NCBI RefSeq assembly: GCF_013408245.1
Contig: NZ_JACBYS010000002.1
Span: 310,001 to 374,000 of the forward strand
Reading direction: 5' to 3'
Source: Duganella sp. 1224
Lineage (GTDB): Bacteria > Pseudomonadota > Gammaproteobacteria > Burkholderiales > Burkholderiaceae_D
Length of the DNA: 64,000 nucleotides
The position numbers and the translations under genes are program-made. Within the stretch, counting starts at the first letter, position 1. Every line of letters starts with the position of its first letter. A model generated the notes under the pieces. It searched no databases, was not told the origin of the DNA, and worked only from the letters and a program-made list of their open reading frames with translations. This document shows positions 45,468-54,281 of the stretch, piece after piece.

Positions 45468-47342
45468 CTAGCCGTCCAGGTGCGAAATCAGCAGCCGGCG
45501 GTTGTCGGCCTCGCCATTGCTGCTCTTGTGCTCGACCACCAGCCGCGCGTTCTGCGCGTCAAGCGAAATGCCCACCGACAAGATGTCGATCAGCAGCAGT
45601 TGCAGGATGCGCGAGATCATCGACAGGAAGGTGGTGCTGTCTTCCGTGTGGTCGACCGCCAGGCACACGCTGGCCTTTTTCGCCAGCGCCGAGTTACTGG
45701 AAGTAATGGCGATGACGTCGGCGCCGGCCGCGCGCGCGGCGTCCACCGCCGCCAGCAGGTCCGGCAGCTTGCCGGAATTCGAGATCGCGATCACCACGTC
45801 GCCCGGTTTCAGCAGCTCGGCCGCCAGCGTCAGCAGGTGCGAGTCGCCGTAGGCCGCGGTGGGAATGCGGAAGCGGAAGAATTTGTGCTGGCCGTCCAGC
45901 GCCACCACGCGCGAGTTGCCCATGGCGTAGAACTCGACGCGCTTGGCCTTGGCCACCAGCGCGATCGCCTTGTCCAGCGAGCGCACGTCCAGCTGGTCGC
46001 GGAATTTCAGGATCGCCGATACGGTGTTGTCGATGACCTTGGCGCTGAGGTCGTGCGTGCTGTCGCTGACCCGCACCTGGCTATGGCGCACCGGAATGGC
46101 ACCGGTCAGGCTGCTGGCAAATTTCAGTTTGAAGTCGGCCAGGCCGAGGAAGCCCAGCGAGCGGCAGAAGCGGATCACGGTCGGCTGGCTGACCTCGGCC
46201 AGGCGCGCGATGTCGGCGATCGGTTCGTTCAGCACCAGGCGCGGCTGCTCCAGCACCAGCTGGGCGACGCGCTGCTCGGCCGGCGTCAGCTCGTGCTGCA
46301 GATGCTGCACGCGCTCCATCAGCGTGTTGGCGCCGCTGCGCCCGCGCAGGTGTTCGGACAGGATGGTCGCCACGCCGTAGAAGGCCGGGTTGGGCGTGGT
46401 GATGACGTAGGTGGGAATCTCGGCCAGGTAGCTGGTGAAGCGGCCCTTGGCTTCGAAGCGCGCGCGGAACGGCGACGAGGTGAACCACTCGCCCAGGCGC
46501 GGCACGATGCCGCCGCCGATGAACATGCCGCCAAACGCGCCCAGCGTCACGGCCAGGTTGGCGGTGGCGCCGCCCAGCATGGCGCAGAAGCATTCCAGCA
46601 CTTCCAGGCACAGCGGGTCCTTGTCGGTCAGCGCGCCGGAGATGATTTCCTGCGAGGTCAGATCGCGCACCTGGCGGCCGTTGCGCTTGGCGATGGCGCG
46701 GTAGATGATTTCCATGCCGGGGCCGGAGATCAGGCGCTCGGTCGACACGTGCGACCAGGTTTGCCACGCGTATTGCAGGATCGCGTACTCGCGCTCGTCG
46801 GCCGGGGCGAAGTTGGTGTGGCCGCCTTCCGAGCCGAGCGTGACGAAGCCGTCGACGGTCGGGATCACGCCCGACACGCCGAGGCCGGTGCCGGGACCGA
46901 GCACGCCGATGACCGAATTCGGCGCCGGCTTGCCGCCGCCCACCTGCATCAGGTCGGCCGGCTTGAGGCCCGGCAGCGACATCGCCAGCGCGGTGAAGTC
47001 GTTGACCACCAGCAGCGTGTGCAGGCCGAGCGCACGCCGTACTTCGTCGGTGGAGAATTCCCAGTCGCGGTTGGTCATGCGGATGTAGTCGCCGCTGACC
47101 GGGTTGGCGACGGCCAGCGCCGCGTGGTTCAGATTGACGCCGGCGTGGTCCGACAGGTAGGACCGCAGCATGGCCACGATGTCCGGGTAGTCGTCGCACT
47201 TGAGCACGCGCACGGCGCGGAATTCGCCGGGCGCGGTCTGCAGGGCAAAGCGGGCATGGGTGGCGCCGATGTCGGCCAGCAGGCGCGGGCCGTCGGCGAA
47301 GGCGGTACGGTTCAGTTTTTGATCCACTTCAGCTTGTTTCAT
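45468..47342 (-). CDS. glk: Fused glucokinase / RpiR-type transcriptional regulator
   Basis: 624-residue two-part protein. Residues 15-335 are a bacterial glucokinase (LLADIGATHARFAL, LGPGTGLGVSGV, GSEGGHTNFAP, GAFGGMFIGGGIVP). From about 340 there is an RpiR/HexR helix-turn-helix (LTPAEQRVAQLVLEQP, SQPTVIRFCRSLGFLG), then a SIS sugar-phosphate-binding domain (MGNSRVVALDGQHKFFR, ISNSGKLPDLLAAVDAARAAGADVIAITSS). Such fusions are known in Burkholderia and relatives. It phosphorylates glucose from the maltodextrin enzymes here and may sense a sugar phosphate to regulate central carbon genes. Confidence 0.94.
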   Translation of the reverse strand: MKQAEVDQKLNRTAFADGPRLLADIGATHARFALQTAPGEFRAVRVLKCDDYPDIVAMLRSYLSDHAGVNLNHAALAVANPVSGDYIRMTNRDWEFSTDEVRRALGLHTLLVVNDFTALAMSLPGLKPADLMQVGGGKPAPNSVIGVLGPGTGLGVSGVIPTVDGFVTLGSEGGHTNFAPADEREYAILQYAWQTWSHVSTERLISGPGMEIIYRAIAKRNGRQVRDLTSQEIISGALTDKDPLCLEVLECFCAMLGGATANLAVTLGAFGGMFIGGGIVPRLGEWFTSSPFRARFEAKGRFTSYLAEIPTYVITTPNPAFYGVATILSEHLRGRSGANTLMERVQHLQHELTPAEQRVAQLVLEQPRLVLNEPIADIARLAEVSQPTVIRFCRSLGFLGLADFKLKFASSLTGAIPVRHSQVRVSDSTHDLSAKVIDNTVSAILKFRDQLDVRSLDKAIALVAKAKRVEFYAMGNSRVVALDGQHKFFRFRIPTAAYGDSHLLTLAAELLKPGDVVIAISNSGKLPDLLAAVDAARAAGADVIAITSSNSALAKKASVCLAVDHTEDSTTFLSMISRILQLLLIDILSVGISLDAQNARLVVEHKSSNGEADNRRLLISHLDG

Positions 47343-47399
47343 CGTCGTTCAGTCCGGACAGTTGGCGGAAGCATACCTGAAATGTTGACTTACCACTAT

Positions 47400-47425
47400 G
47401 TCATTCCGGCGTGCGCCGGAATGAC
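47400..47425. repeat. ATTCCGG-type inverted repeat
   Basis: Perfect dyad GTCATTCCGGCG / CGCCGGAATGAC with a two-base loop, between the GH13 alpha-glucosidase stop and the glk-rpiR start on the minus strand. Same core as the repeats at 6286, 10810 and 54147. Confidence 0.85.
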
Positions 47426-47429
47426 GTTG

Positions 47430-49067
47430 TTAGGCGGCGTAGGCGAACCAGGCGCCGTAAGGCGGCAGCTGGACCTTGCCGCCGTCCGCCGTGCCCGGCA
47501 GTCCGTGACCAGACAACGGCTCGGCACCCACGCTAACCGGCAGATCGACTGTCTGCGCCTCGCCGCTCAGATTGAACACGGCCAGCATGCCACGCTCGCC
47601 GGCCAGATCCCGGCGCAGCGCCAGCACCTGGTCCTGCGTATCGAAGAACACGATATCGCCGCGCAGCAGCTGCGGATGCTTGCGGCGCCAGGCGGTGAAC
47701 GCGCGGGTGAAGGCCAGCGTCGACTCCTGATCCCCCTCCTGCACCGAGGCCGCCTTGGCCAGGTGGTCCGGCGACACCGGCAGCCACGGCTTGCCGGTGG
47801 TGAAGCCGCCGTTGGCGCCATCGGTCCAGGCGATCGGCGTGCGGCAGCCATCGCGGCCCTTGAACTCCGGCCAGAAGGTGATGCCATACGGGTCCTGCAG
47901 CAGCTCGAACGGCACATCCGCCTCGGCAAACGCCAGCTCGTCGCCCTGGTACAGGCACGGCGTGCCCTTCAGCGACAACTGCATCGCCAGCGCCAGCTTG
48001 GCGAAGGCCTGCGGCGCCGCCGGGCCACCCCAGCGCGAAGCCACGCGCGGCACGTCGTGATTGCCGACCGACCACGAGGCCCAGCCGCCCTTGACGCGCT
48101 GTTCAAACTGCTCGACCTGCTGGCGGATGTAATGCGACGACAGCTGGTTGACCAGCAGGTTGAAGCTGTACGCCATGTGCAGCTTGTCGCCGCCCTCGGT
48201 GTACTCGGCCATGGTGGCCAGCGAATCGTCCGAGCCCACCTCGCCGATCGACACCGCCTTGTATTCATCCAGCAGCGCGCGCAGCTTCTTCAGGAAGGGC
48301 ACGTTTTCCGGCTGCGTCTTGTCGTGGTCATGCGCCTGCATGCCGTACGGGTTGACGTCGGTGACGGTGATCGAATCGCGGTTGGTGGCCGGCGGGTTGT
48401 CGCGCAGCTGGCGGTCGTGGAAGTGGTAGTTGCAGGCGTCGAGACGGATGCCGTCGACGCCGCGCTCCAGCCAGAAACGCAGCGCGTCCAGGTGCGCCTG
48501 CTGCACGGCCGGATTGTGGAAGTTCAGCTGCGGCTGGCTGACCAGGAAATTGTGCATGTAGTACTGGCGGCGGCGGGTATCCCACTGCCAGGCCGAGCCG
48601 CCGAACACCGACAGCCAGTTGTTCGGCGGATTGCCGTCCGGCTTGGGATCGGACCAGACGTACCAGTCGGCCTTGGGGTTGTCGCGGCTCGACCGGCTCT
48701 CCTTGAACCACGGATGCTCTTCCGCCGTGTGCGCCATCACCTGGTCGATCATGATCTTCAGGCCCAGGCTGTGCGCCTTGGCGATGAGCGCGTCGAAGTC
48801 GGCCAGCGTGCCAAACAGCGGATCGACGTCGCAGTAGTCGGCGATGTCGTAGCCGAAGTCTTTCATCGGCGATTTGAAGAATGGCGAAATCCAGACGATG
48901 TCCACGCCCAGCGATGCGATATAGTCCAACTTTGCCGTGATGCCCGGAAGGTCGCCCACGCCGTCGCCGTTGCTGTCCATGTAGCTGCGCGGATAAACCT
49001 GGTAGATGATCGCGTCGCGATACCAGTCGGCGGGGTGTGGGGACACTTGAGTAAGTTGCTTAGTCAT
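47430..49067 (-). CDS. Alpha-glucosidase, GH13 family (cytoplasmic)
   Basis: 545 residues without signal peptide, matching oligo-alpha-glucosidases of the GH13_23 type. It hydrolyses maltose and maltodextrins to glucose. It starts WYRDAIIYQVYPRSYMDSNGDGVGDL. Catalytic residues are the nucleophile D210 (GIRLD), acid/base E276 (IGEVGSD) and D338 (GNHDVPR). It lies directly upstream of glk-rpiR on the same strand, so released glucose would be phosphorylated by the next gene product. It is divergent from the POT transporter over an AT-rich promoter region. Confidence 0.93.
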   Translation of the reverse strand: MTKQLTQVSPHPADWYRDAIIYQVYPRSYMDSNGDGVGDLPGITAKLDYIASLGVDIVWISPFFKSPMKDFGYDIADYCDVDPLFGTLADFDALIAKAHSLGLKIMIDQVMAHTAEEHPWFKESRSSRDNPKADWYVWSDPKPDGNPPNNWLSVFGGSAWQWDTRRRQYYMHNFLVSQPQLNFHNPAVQQAHLDALRFWLERGVDGIRLDACNYHFHDRQLRDNPPATNRDSITVTDVNPYGMQAHDHDKTQPENVPFLKKLRALLDEYKAVSIGEVGSDDSLATMAEYTEGGDKLHMAYSFNLLVNQLSSHYIRQQVEQFEQRVKGGWASWSVGNHDVPRVASRWGGPAAPQAFAKLALAMQLSLKGTPCLYQGDELAFAEADVPFELLQDPYGITFWPEFKGRDGCRTPIAWTDGANGGFTTGKPWLPVSPDHLAKAASVQEGDQESTLAFTRAFTAWRRKHPQLLRGDIVFFDTQDQVLALRRDLAGERGMLAVFNLSGEAQTVDLPVSVGAEPLSGHGLPGTADGGKVQLPPYGAWFAYAA

Positions 49068-49212
49068 AAGAAAATCCGGGGTTGGCTGGCTGTGGTTTAT
49101 TTTTTGTAGAGAATATACATCACGAAAATAGATTTTTCAATCAGCGCCCGACCATACAAAAACCGGCCATAAACCTTTAAAAACAAAAGCTTAGGTATTC
49201 CAACCGGAATCC

Positions 49213-49241
49213 TTGACATAAAAAATAGTAGTCAAACTACA
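49213..49241 (+). promoter_or_regulatory. Candidate promoter and dyad before the POT transporter
   Basis: TTGACA at 49213-49218 is a consensus -35 box; a weak -10 (ACTACA) follows at 17 bases. GTAG-TCAAA-CTAC at 49228-49240 is a small dyad overlapping the -10, so a repressor could act there. The gap 49068-49263 is markedly AT-rich and must also drive the divergent alpha-glucosidase. Confidence 0.4.
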
Positions 49242-49263
49242 CAACTTCAGGAGTGAACAGACA

Positions 49264-50835
49264 GTGAGCACCAACGGCAACGGGCCGATGCCCCGGCAAA
49301 TTCCCTACATCATCGCCAACGAAGGCTGCGAGCGTTTCAGCTTTTACGGCATGCGCAACATCCTGACGCCCTTCCTTCTCAGCACGCTTCTGCTGTTCAT
49401 TCCGGTCGGCGACCGCGCCACCGAAGCCAAGCACGTGTTCCACACCTTCGTCATCGGCGTCTACTTCTTCCCGCTGCTGGGCGGCTGGATCGCCGACCGC
49501 TTCTGGGGCAAGTACAAGACGGTGTTCTGGTTCAGCCTGATCTACGTGGCCGGCCACGCCTGCCTGGCGATCTTCGAGCACAACCTGGAGGGCTTCTACC
49601 TCGGCCTGGCGCTGATCGCGTTCGGCTCGGGCGGCATCAAGCCGCTGGTGGTGTCGTTTGTCGGCGACCAGTTTGACCAGACCAACAAGAACCGCGCCAA
49701 GGTGGTGTTTGATGCCTTCTACTGGATCATCAACTTTGGCTCCTTCTTCGCCTCGCTGCTGATGCCGGTATTCCTGCGCGACTACGGCCCGGCCGTGGCG
49801 TTCGGCATTCCGGGCATCCTGATGGCGATTGCCACGCTGGTGTTCTGGGCCGGCCGCAAGAAGTATGTGCACGTGCCGCCGGCCGCGCCGAATCCGGATT
49901 CCTTCAGCAGCGTGGCGCGTACCGCGCTGCTGGCGCGCGCGCCCGGCCAATCGCGGCCCGGCCTGATGGTGGCCGGCGCCGGCGCGGTCGCCGCCGTGAT
50001 CTCGCTGTGCATGACGCCGGCCTGGGGCTTCGTCATCGCCGCCTGCACGGCGCTGGTGCTGCTGCTGGCGTTTGGCGGCATCGGCGTGTCGCTGCAACTG
50101 GAACGCGCGCGCGGCCAGCACACCGATGAAGCGGTGGAAGGCGTGCGCTCGGTGCTGCGCATCCTGATCGTGTTCGCGCTGACCACGCCGTTCTGGTCGC
50201 TGTTCGACCAGAAGGCCTCGACCTGGATCGTCCAGGCCAACGCCATGGACAGCCCGCTGCTGTCGGTGTTCGGCTGGGATTTCAAGCTGCTGCCAGCGCA
50301 GATGCAGGCGGTGAATCCGATCCTGGTGATGCTGCTGATCCCGTTCAACAACGTTGCCTTGTTCCCGCTGATGCGCGCAGTCGGCATCACGCCCACGCCG
50401 CTGCGCCGCATGGGCCTGGGCATCGCCTTCTCGGCGGCGGCGTGGGTGGTGATCGGCATGATCCAGCTGTGGATGGACGGCGGCGACAAGGTTTCCATCC
50501 TGTGGCAGCTGCTGCCCTACGCGCTGCTGACCCTGGGCGAGGTGCTGGTGTCGGCCACCGGCCTGGAATTCGCCTACAGCCAGGCGCCGGCCTCGATGAA
50601 GGGCATCATCCTCAGCTTCTGGTACCTGGCCGTCACGGTCGGCAACCTGTGGGTGCTGATCGTGAACGCGGGCGTGAAGAACGACGTGGTGGGCGGCTGG
50701 ATCGCCAGCAGCGGCCTGACTCCGATCGCCTTCCAGATGTTCCTGTTCGCCGCCTTCGCCGCCATCGTCGCCGCCCTGTTCGCGCTCTACGCCCTGCGCT
50801 ACAAGATGGTGGATAATTACCGCAAGACGGCATAA
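49264..50835 (+). CDS. POT/PTR2 family proton-dependent transporter
   Basis: 523 residues with about fourteen helices, from a GTG at 49264 with AGGAG ten bases upstream. It has the PTR2 family signatures near the N-terminus (NEGCERFSFYGMRNIL, with the ExxERFxYY-like proton motif) and in helix 4-5 (LIAFGSGGIKPLVVSFVGDQF), and a conserved WxLxD-like segment (PFWSLFDQKASTW). POT proteins import di- and tripeptides, but members in sugar loci exist. The position between maltodextrin genes leaves the substrate open; peptides remain the default. Confidence 0.88.
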   Translation: MSTNGNGPMPRQIPYIIANEGCERFSFYGMRNILTPFLLSTLLLFIPVGDRATEAKHVFHTFVIGVYFFPLLGGWIADRFWGKYKTVFWFSLIYVAGHACLAIFEHNLEGFYLGLALIAFGSGGIKPLVVSFVGDQFDQTNKNRAKVVFDAFYWIINFGSFFASLLMPVFLRDYGPAVAFGIPGILMAIATLVFWAGRKKYVHVPPAAPNPDSFSSVARTALLARAPGQSRPGLMVAGAGAVAAVISLCMTPAWGFVIAACTALVLLLAFGGIGVSLQLERARGQHTDEAVEGVRSVLRILIVFALTTPFWSLFDQKASTWIVQANAMDSPLLSVFGWDFKLLPAQMQAVNPILVMLLIPFNNVALFPLMRAVGITPTPLRRMGLGIAFSAAAWVVIGMIQLWMDGGDKVSILWQLLPYALLTLGEVLVSATGLEFAYSQAPASMKGIILSFWYLAVTVGNLWVLIVNAGVKNDVVGGWIASSGLTPIAFQMFLFAAFAAIVAALFALYALRYKMVDNYRKTA

Positions 50836-50851
50836 CCAAACGAGGCACGCC

Positions 50852-51079
50852 ATGGCGATTTCTGTTGAACTGGATGAAAAAATAGAACAGCGCTTGAGAA
50901 AGTTGGCCATGCGCACAGGGAAGACGCTCGACGACCACCTTCACGAACTCATTTCACGCGGCATCGACGATCTGGAGGATCTTTACTTCGCCGATACCAT
51001 CATGCGTCGCGTCGCCGAAGGCAAAGAACCAGTTTATTCATCAGAACAGGTCAGGAAAAATCTTGGCCTGGCAGATTGA
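50852..51079 (+). CDS. RelB/ParD-like antitoxin (ribbon-helix-helix)
   Basis: 75 residues. The N-terminus (MAISVELDEKIEQRLRKLAMRTGKTLDDHLHELI) is a ribbon-helix-helix DNA-binding domain; the C-terminal half is acidic and flexible (VYSSEQVRKNLGLAD), the usual toxin-wrapping tail. It overlaps the RelE toxin gene by 17 bases and would repress the pair's own promoter. It begins 16 bases after the POT transporter stop. Confidence 0.9.
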   Translation: MAISVELDEKIEQRLRKLAMRTGKTLDDHLHELISRGIDDLEDLYFADTIMRRVAEGKEPVYSSEQVRKNLGLAD

Positions 51080-51332
51080 CTATACCCGTCAGGCGCAGCG
51101 TCAGCTGGCAAAGCTGGACAAAGCTGCGGCGCGGCGCATCCTCGACTACATGGATCAGCAAGTTGCACCACATGCTGACCCGCGTCGCCTCGGCAAAGCG
51201 CTGACAGGTGCCAGGCTTGGCAACTACTGGCGCTATCGCGTCGGTGACTATCGCATCATTTGCGATATACAGGATGGCATTCTGCATGTACTGGTTGTCG
51301 GGATAGGCCATCGAAGGCACATCTACCGCTAA
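51063..51332 (+). CDS. RelE-family toxin
   Basis: 89 residues starting at a TTG (51063), since no ATG gives the family N-terminus; AGGA lies seven bases upstream. MAWQIDYTRQAQRQLAKLD, then RLGKALTGARLGNYWRYRVGDYRIICDI and VVGIGHRRHIYR match RelE, a ribosome-dependent mRNA interferase. The basic residues K/R in these segments are those used for mRNA cleavage in the family. The rare start codon and the overlap with the antitoxin would keep toxin below antitoxin levels. Confidence 0.92.
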   Translation: MAWQIDYTRQAQRQLAKLDKAAARRILDYMDQQVAPHADPRRLGKALTGARLGNYWRYRVGDYRIICDIQDGILHVLVVGIGHRRHIYR

Positions 51333-51417
51333 ATTCCTACACGGTAGATGGCGAATGCCAAATCAGTGAATTCTGGAGTACCATAGCCGCCAATTTTTAT
51401 GTTTCAGGAGACGGCAG

Positions 51418-54129
51418 ATGGTTGGCAAGCGTTGGGCGGCAGGTTGGTTGGGCGGCGCGTTGGCGCTGACGTGTTGCGCGGCGTCGGCCGCGCCCACGCT
51501 GGCGGATTGTGATGGACCGTTCGCCTCGCCGCTGCACGCCGCGCCCGCCGTCGATGCGCGCGCCTACTGGCTGAATCGCCAGCTAATCAAATGGCCGGGC
51601 GCCGATGCGGCGCGCGGCGTCTTCAAGCTGTATTACTCGTCCAGCGCGTTGCTGCGCGCCGCGCCGGGCGCGCGCGTGACCGGCGAGGATGGCGTCATCG
51701 CGCTGTCGCGCTTCGACGGCGAACTGCCGGCCAGCGTGGCGCAGCGCTTCAAGTTCACCGCCGACGGCATCGTCTTCAGCGTCGCCAACGCGGCCCGGCT
51801 GATGACGCAGCAGGTGTTGCTGGTACAGGAGGCCGAGGACGGCACCGTGCGCGACGCCACCACGCTGCAGATCGCCGGCGCGCTGGATGACCTCTACGCC
51901 AGCGCCGCCAAGGCCGACGACTTGGGCGCCACCGTGACCACGCGCGGCACCGCCTTCAAGCTGTGGGCGCCGACCGCGCAGGGCGTGGCCGTGTGTTCCT
52001 ACGCCAGCGGCGCCGGCAAGGCCACCGCCATCACGCCAATGCAGCGCGACGACAATACCGGCATCTGGTCGGCCACCGCGCCCGGCCCCTACTACCAGTA
52101 TGTGGTCGACGTGATGACGCCGACCGCCGGCATCGTCCGCAACCTGGTCACCGATCCGTACTCGGTCAGCCTGACCACCGATTCAAAGCGCAGCTACGTC
52201 GCCAACCTGAACGCCGCCAGATTCAAGCCGGCCGGCTGGGACAGCACGCCATCGCCGAATAAGGTCGCCGCGCAAACCGACATGACGGTCTACGAGCTGC
52301 ACGTGCGCGACTTCTCGATCAACGACAACACCGTCAGCGCCGCCAATCGCGGCAAATACCTGGCCTTCACCGAGGCGAAGTCCAACGGCATGAAGCACCT
52401 GGCCGCGCTGGCCAGGGCCGGCATGACCGACATCCACCTGCTGCCCGTGTACGACATCGGCAGCGTGCCGGAACAAGGCTGCGCCGATCCGGAGATTCCG
52501 GTGGCGGCGGCGGACAGCGAGGAACAGCAGGCCGCCGTGGAAAAAGTCAAACTGAAGGATTGCTTCAACTGGGGTTACGATCCGTTCCACTACAACGCGC
52601 CGGAAGGCAGCTACAGCACCGATCCGGCCGACGGCGCCAGGCGCATCGTCGAGTTCCGCCAGATGGTGCAGGCGCTGCACCGCACCGGCCTGCGCGTCGG
52701 CATGGACGTGGTCTACAACCACACCTTCATCGCCGGCCAGAACGAGAAGTCGGTGCTGGACCGCGTGGTGCCCGGCTACTACCACCGCCTCAACGCCAAG
52801 GGCGAGATCGAGCGCTCGACCTGCTGTGACAACACCGCCACCGAAAACCTCATGATGGGCAAGCTGATGGTGGACTCGGTGGCCTTCTGGGCCAGGCACT
52901 ACAAGATCGATTCCTTCCGCTTCGACCTGATGGGCCACCAGCCGCGCGCGGTGATGGAGCAGGTGCAGGCGCGGGCCGATAAAGCCGCCGGCCGTCACAT
53001 CAACCTGATCGGCGAGGGCTGGAACTTCGGCGAGGTGGCCGACGGCGCGCGCTTCGTGCAGGCCTCGCAGCTGTCGCTGAACGGCAGCGGCATCGGTACC
53101 TTCAGCGACCGCGGACGCGACGCCGTACGCGGCGGCGGCGCCGGCGACAGCGGCCAGCAACTGTTCACGCAGCAGGGCTACATCAATGGCCTGGTGTACG
53201 ACGCCAACGAGCAGGCCGGCCAGCGCCCCGCCGCCGACCTGCTGCGCGCGGCGGACATGGTCAAGGTCGGCCTGGCCGGCACCATCCGCGGCTACCAGCT
53301 GACCACCGCCGACGGCAACACCGTGGCGCTGCAGGACATCGTCTACGGCGGCAACCAGCCGGCCGGCTACGCCAGCGAGCCGGGCGAAGTGGTCAACTAC
53401 GTCGAGAACCACGACAACCAGACGCTGTTCGATATCGACGCGCTCAAGCTGCCGCAAACCACCACGCCGCGCGAGCGCGCGCAGGTGCAGATGCTGGGCG
53501 CCGCCATCAACGCCTTCAGCCAGGGCGTGGCCTACTTCCACGCCGGCTTCGACATCCTGCGTTCCAAGTCGCTGGACCGCAACAGCTTTGAATCGGGCGA
53601 CTGGTTCAATCGCCTGGACTGGAGCTACCAAGACAACTACTTCGGCACCGGCCTGCCGCCGGCCGCCGACAACGGCAAGGACTGGCCGCTGCTCAAGCCT
53701 GTTCTGCTGAACGCGAACGTCAAGCCGGCACCGGCGGACATCGCCTACGCGCGTGACGCCTTCCGTGACCTGCTGGCGATCCGCGCCAGCAGCACCTTGT
53801 TCCGCCTGCGCAGCGCCAACGACATCCGGCAGCGCCTGCGCTTCCTCAACACCGGCCCGTCGCAGGTACCGACCGTGGTGGCCGCGCGCCTCGACGGCAA
53901 GGGCTACGCCGGGGCGCGCTTCAAGAGCATTGTCTACCTGATCAACGTCGACAAGGTCGAGCAGCGCGTGACCGCCACCGAGGAACGCAACCGCCGCTAC
54001 CAGCTGCATCCGGTCCACACCGGCGCCAACGCGGCGGACAAGCGCGTGGCCGCGCAGGCCAGCTACGACAAGCTGAGTGGCACCTTCACCCTGCCGCCGC
54101 GCAGCGCCGTGGTCTTCGTGGAGAACTGA
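51418..54129 (+). CDS. pulA: Secreted pullulanase-type alpha-1,6-glucosidase
   Basis: 903 residues; cleaves alpha-1,6 branch points in pullulan, glycogen or amylopectin. The signal peptide ends near LTCCAASA. N-terminal carbohydrate-binding/beta domains (about 30-290, including the CBM48-like [13 protein letters not shown]) precede the GH13 barrel ([15 protein letters not shown]). Catalytic residues: D503 (FRFDLMGH), E533 (GEGWNFGE), D666 (ENHDN). C-terminal beta domain to the end. It lacks a clear lipobox, unlike Klebsiella PulA, so it is probably soluble. It fits with the alpha-amylase and alpha-glucosidases nearby. Confidence 0.92.
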   Translation: MVGKRWAAGWLGGALALTCCAASAAPTLADCDGPFASPLHAAPAVDARAYWLNRQLIKWPGADAARGVFKLYYSSSALLRAAPGARVTGEDGVIALSRFDGELPASVAQRFKFTADGIVFSVANAARLMTQQVLLVQEAEDGTVRDATTLQIAGALDDLYASAAKADDLGATVTTRGTAFKLWAPTAQGVAVCSYASGAGKATAITPMQRDDNTGIWSATAPGPYYQYVVDVMTPTAGIVRNLVTDPYSVSLTTDSKRSYVANLNAARFKPAGWDSTPSPNKVAAQTDMTVYELHVRDFSINDNTVSAANRGKYLAFTEAKSNGMKHLAALARAGMTDIHLLPVYDIGSVPEQGCADPEIPVAAADSEEQQAAVEKVKLKDCFNWGYDPFHYNAPEGSYSTDPADGARRIVEFRQMVQALHRTGLRVGMDVVYNHTFIAGQNEKSVLDRVVPGYYHRLNAKGEIERSTCCDNTATENLMMGKLMVDSVAFWARHYKIDSFRFDLMGHQPRAVMEQVQARADKAAGRHINLIGEGWNFGEVADGARFVQASQLSLNGSGIGTFSDRGRDAVRGGGAGDSGQQLFTQQGYINGLVYDANEQAGQRPAADLLRAADMVKVGLAGTIRGYQLTTADGNTVALQDIVYGGNQPAGYASEPGEVVNYVENHDNQTLFDIDALKLPQTTTPRERAQVQMLGAAINAFSQGVAYFHAGFDILRSKSLDRNSFESGDWFNRLDWSYQDNYFGTGLPPAADNGKDWPLLKPVLLNANVKPAPADIAYARDAFRDLLAIRASSTLFRLRSANDIRQRLRFLNTGPSQVPTVVAARLDGKGYAGARFKSIVYLINVDKVEQRVTATEERNRRYQLHPVHTGANAADKRVAAQASYDKLSGTFTLPPRSAVVFVEN

Positions 54130-54146
54130 CGGCGCCCCGCCCGCCC

Positions 54147-54176
54147 CCGTCATTCCGGCGCCAGCCGGAATGACGG
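54147..54176. repeat. ATTCCGG-type inverted repeat
   Basis: Perfect dyad CCGTCATTCCGG / CCGGAATGACGG with a six-base loop, 17 bases after the pullulanase stop. The same unit as in the composite element at 10810. It is probably also a weak terminator. Confidence 0.85.
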
Positions 54177-54281
54177 TGTTTAGTAAATCGGCGTTAAACA
54201 AGCCGCCGCCCGCGTCCCGGCGGCTTGGGCTGGCGGCATGGCTGCTACACTAGGTCATCGTCAGCCACCACACCCCAGGAC

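Noticed and set aside
45459..49109. Very long open frame (1216 codons) opposite glk-rpiR and the alpha-glucosidase
   Set aside because: It runs antisense through two clearly conserved genes, is rich in Arg/His/Gln/Val, and has no domain. Such frames are expected in high-GC DNA. Equivalent long frames at 60147-63404, 15176-18382, 21096-23801 and 27570-29957 were rejected for the same reason.
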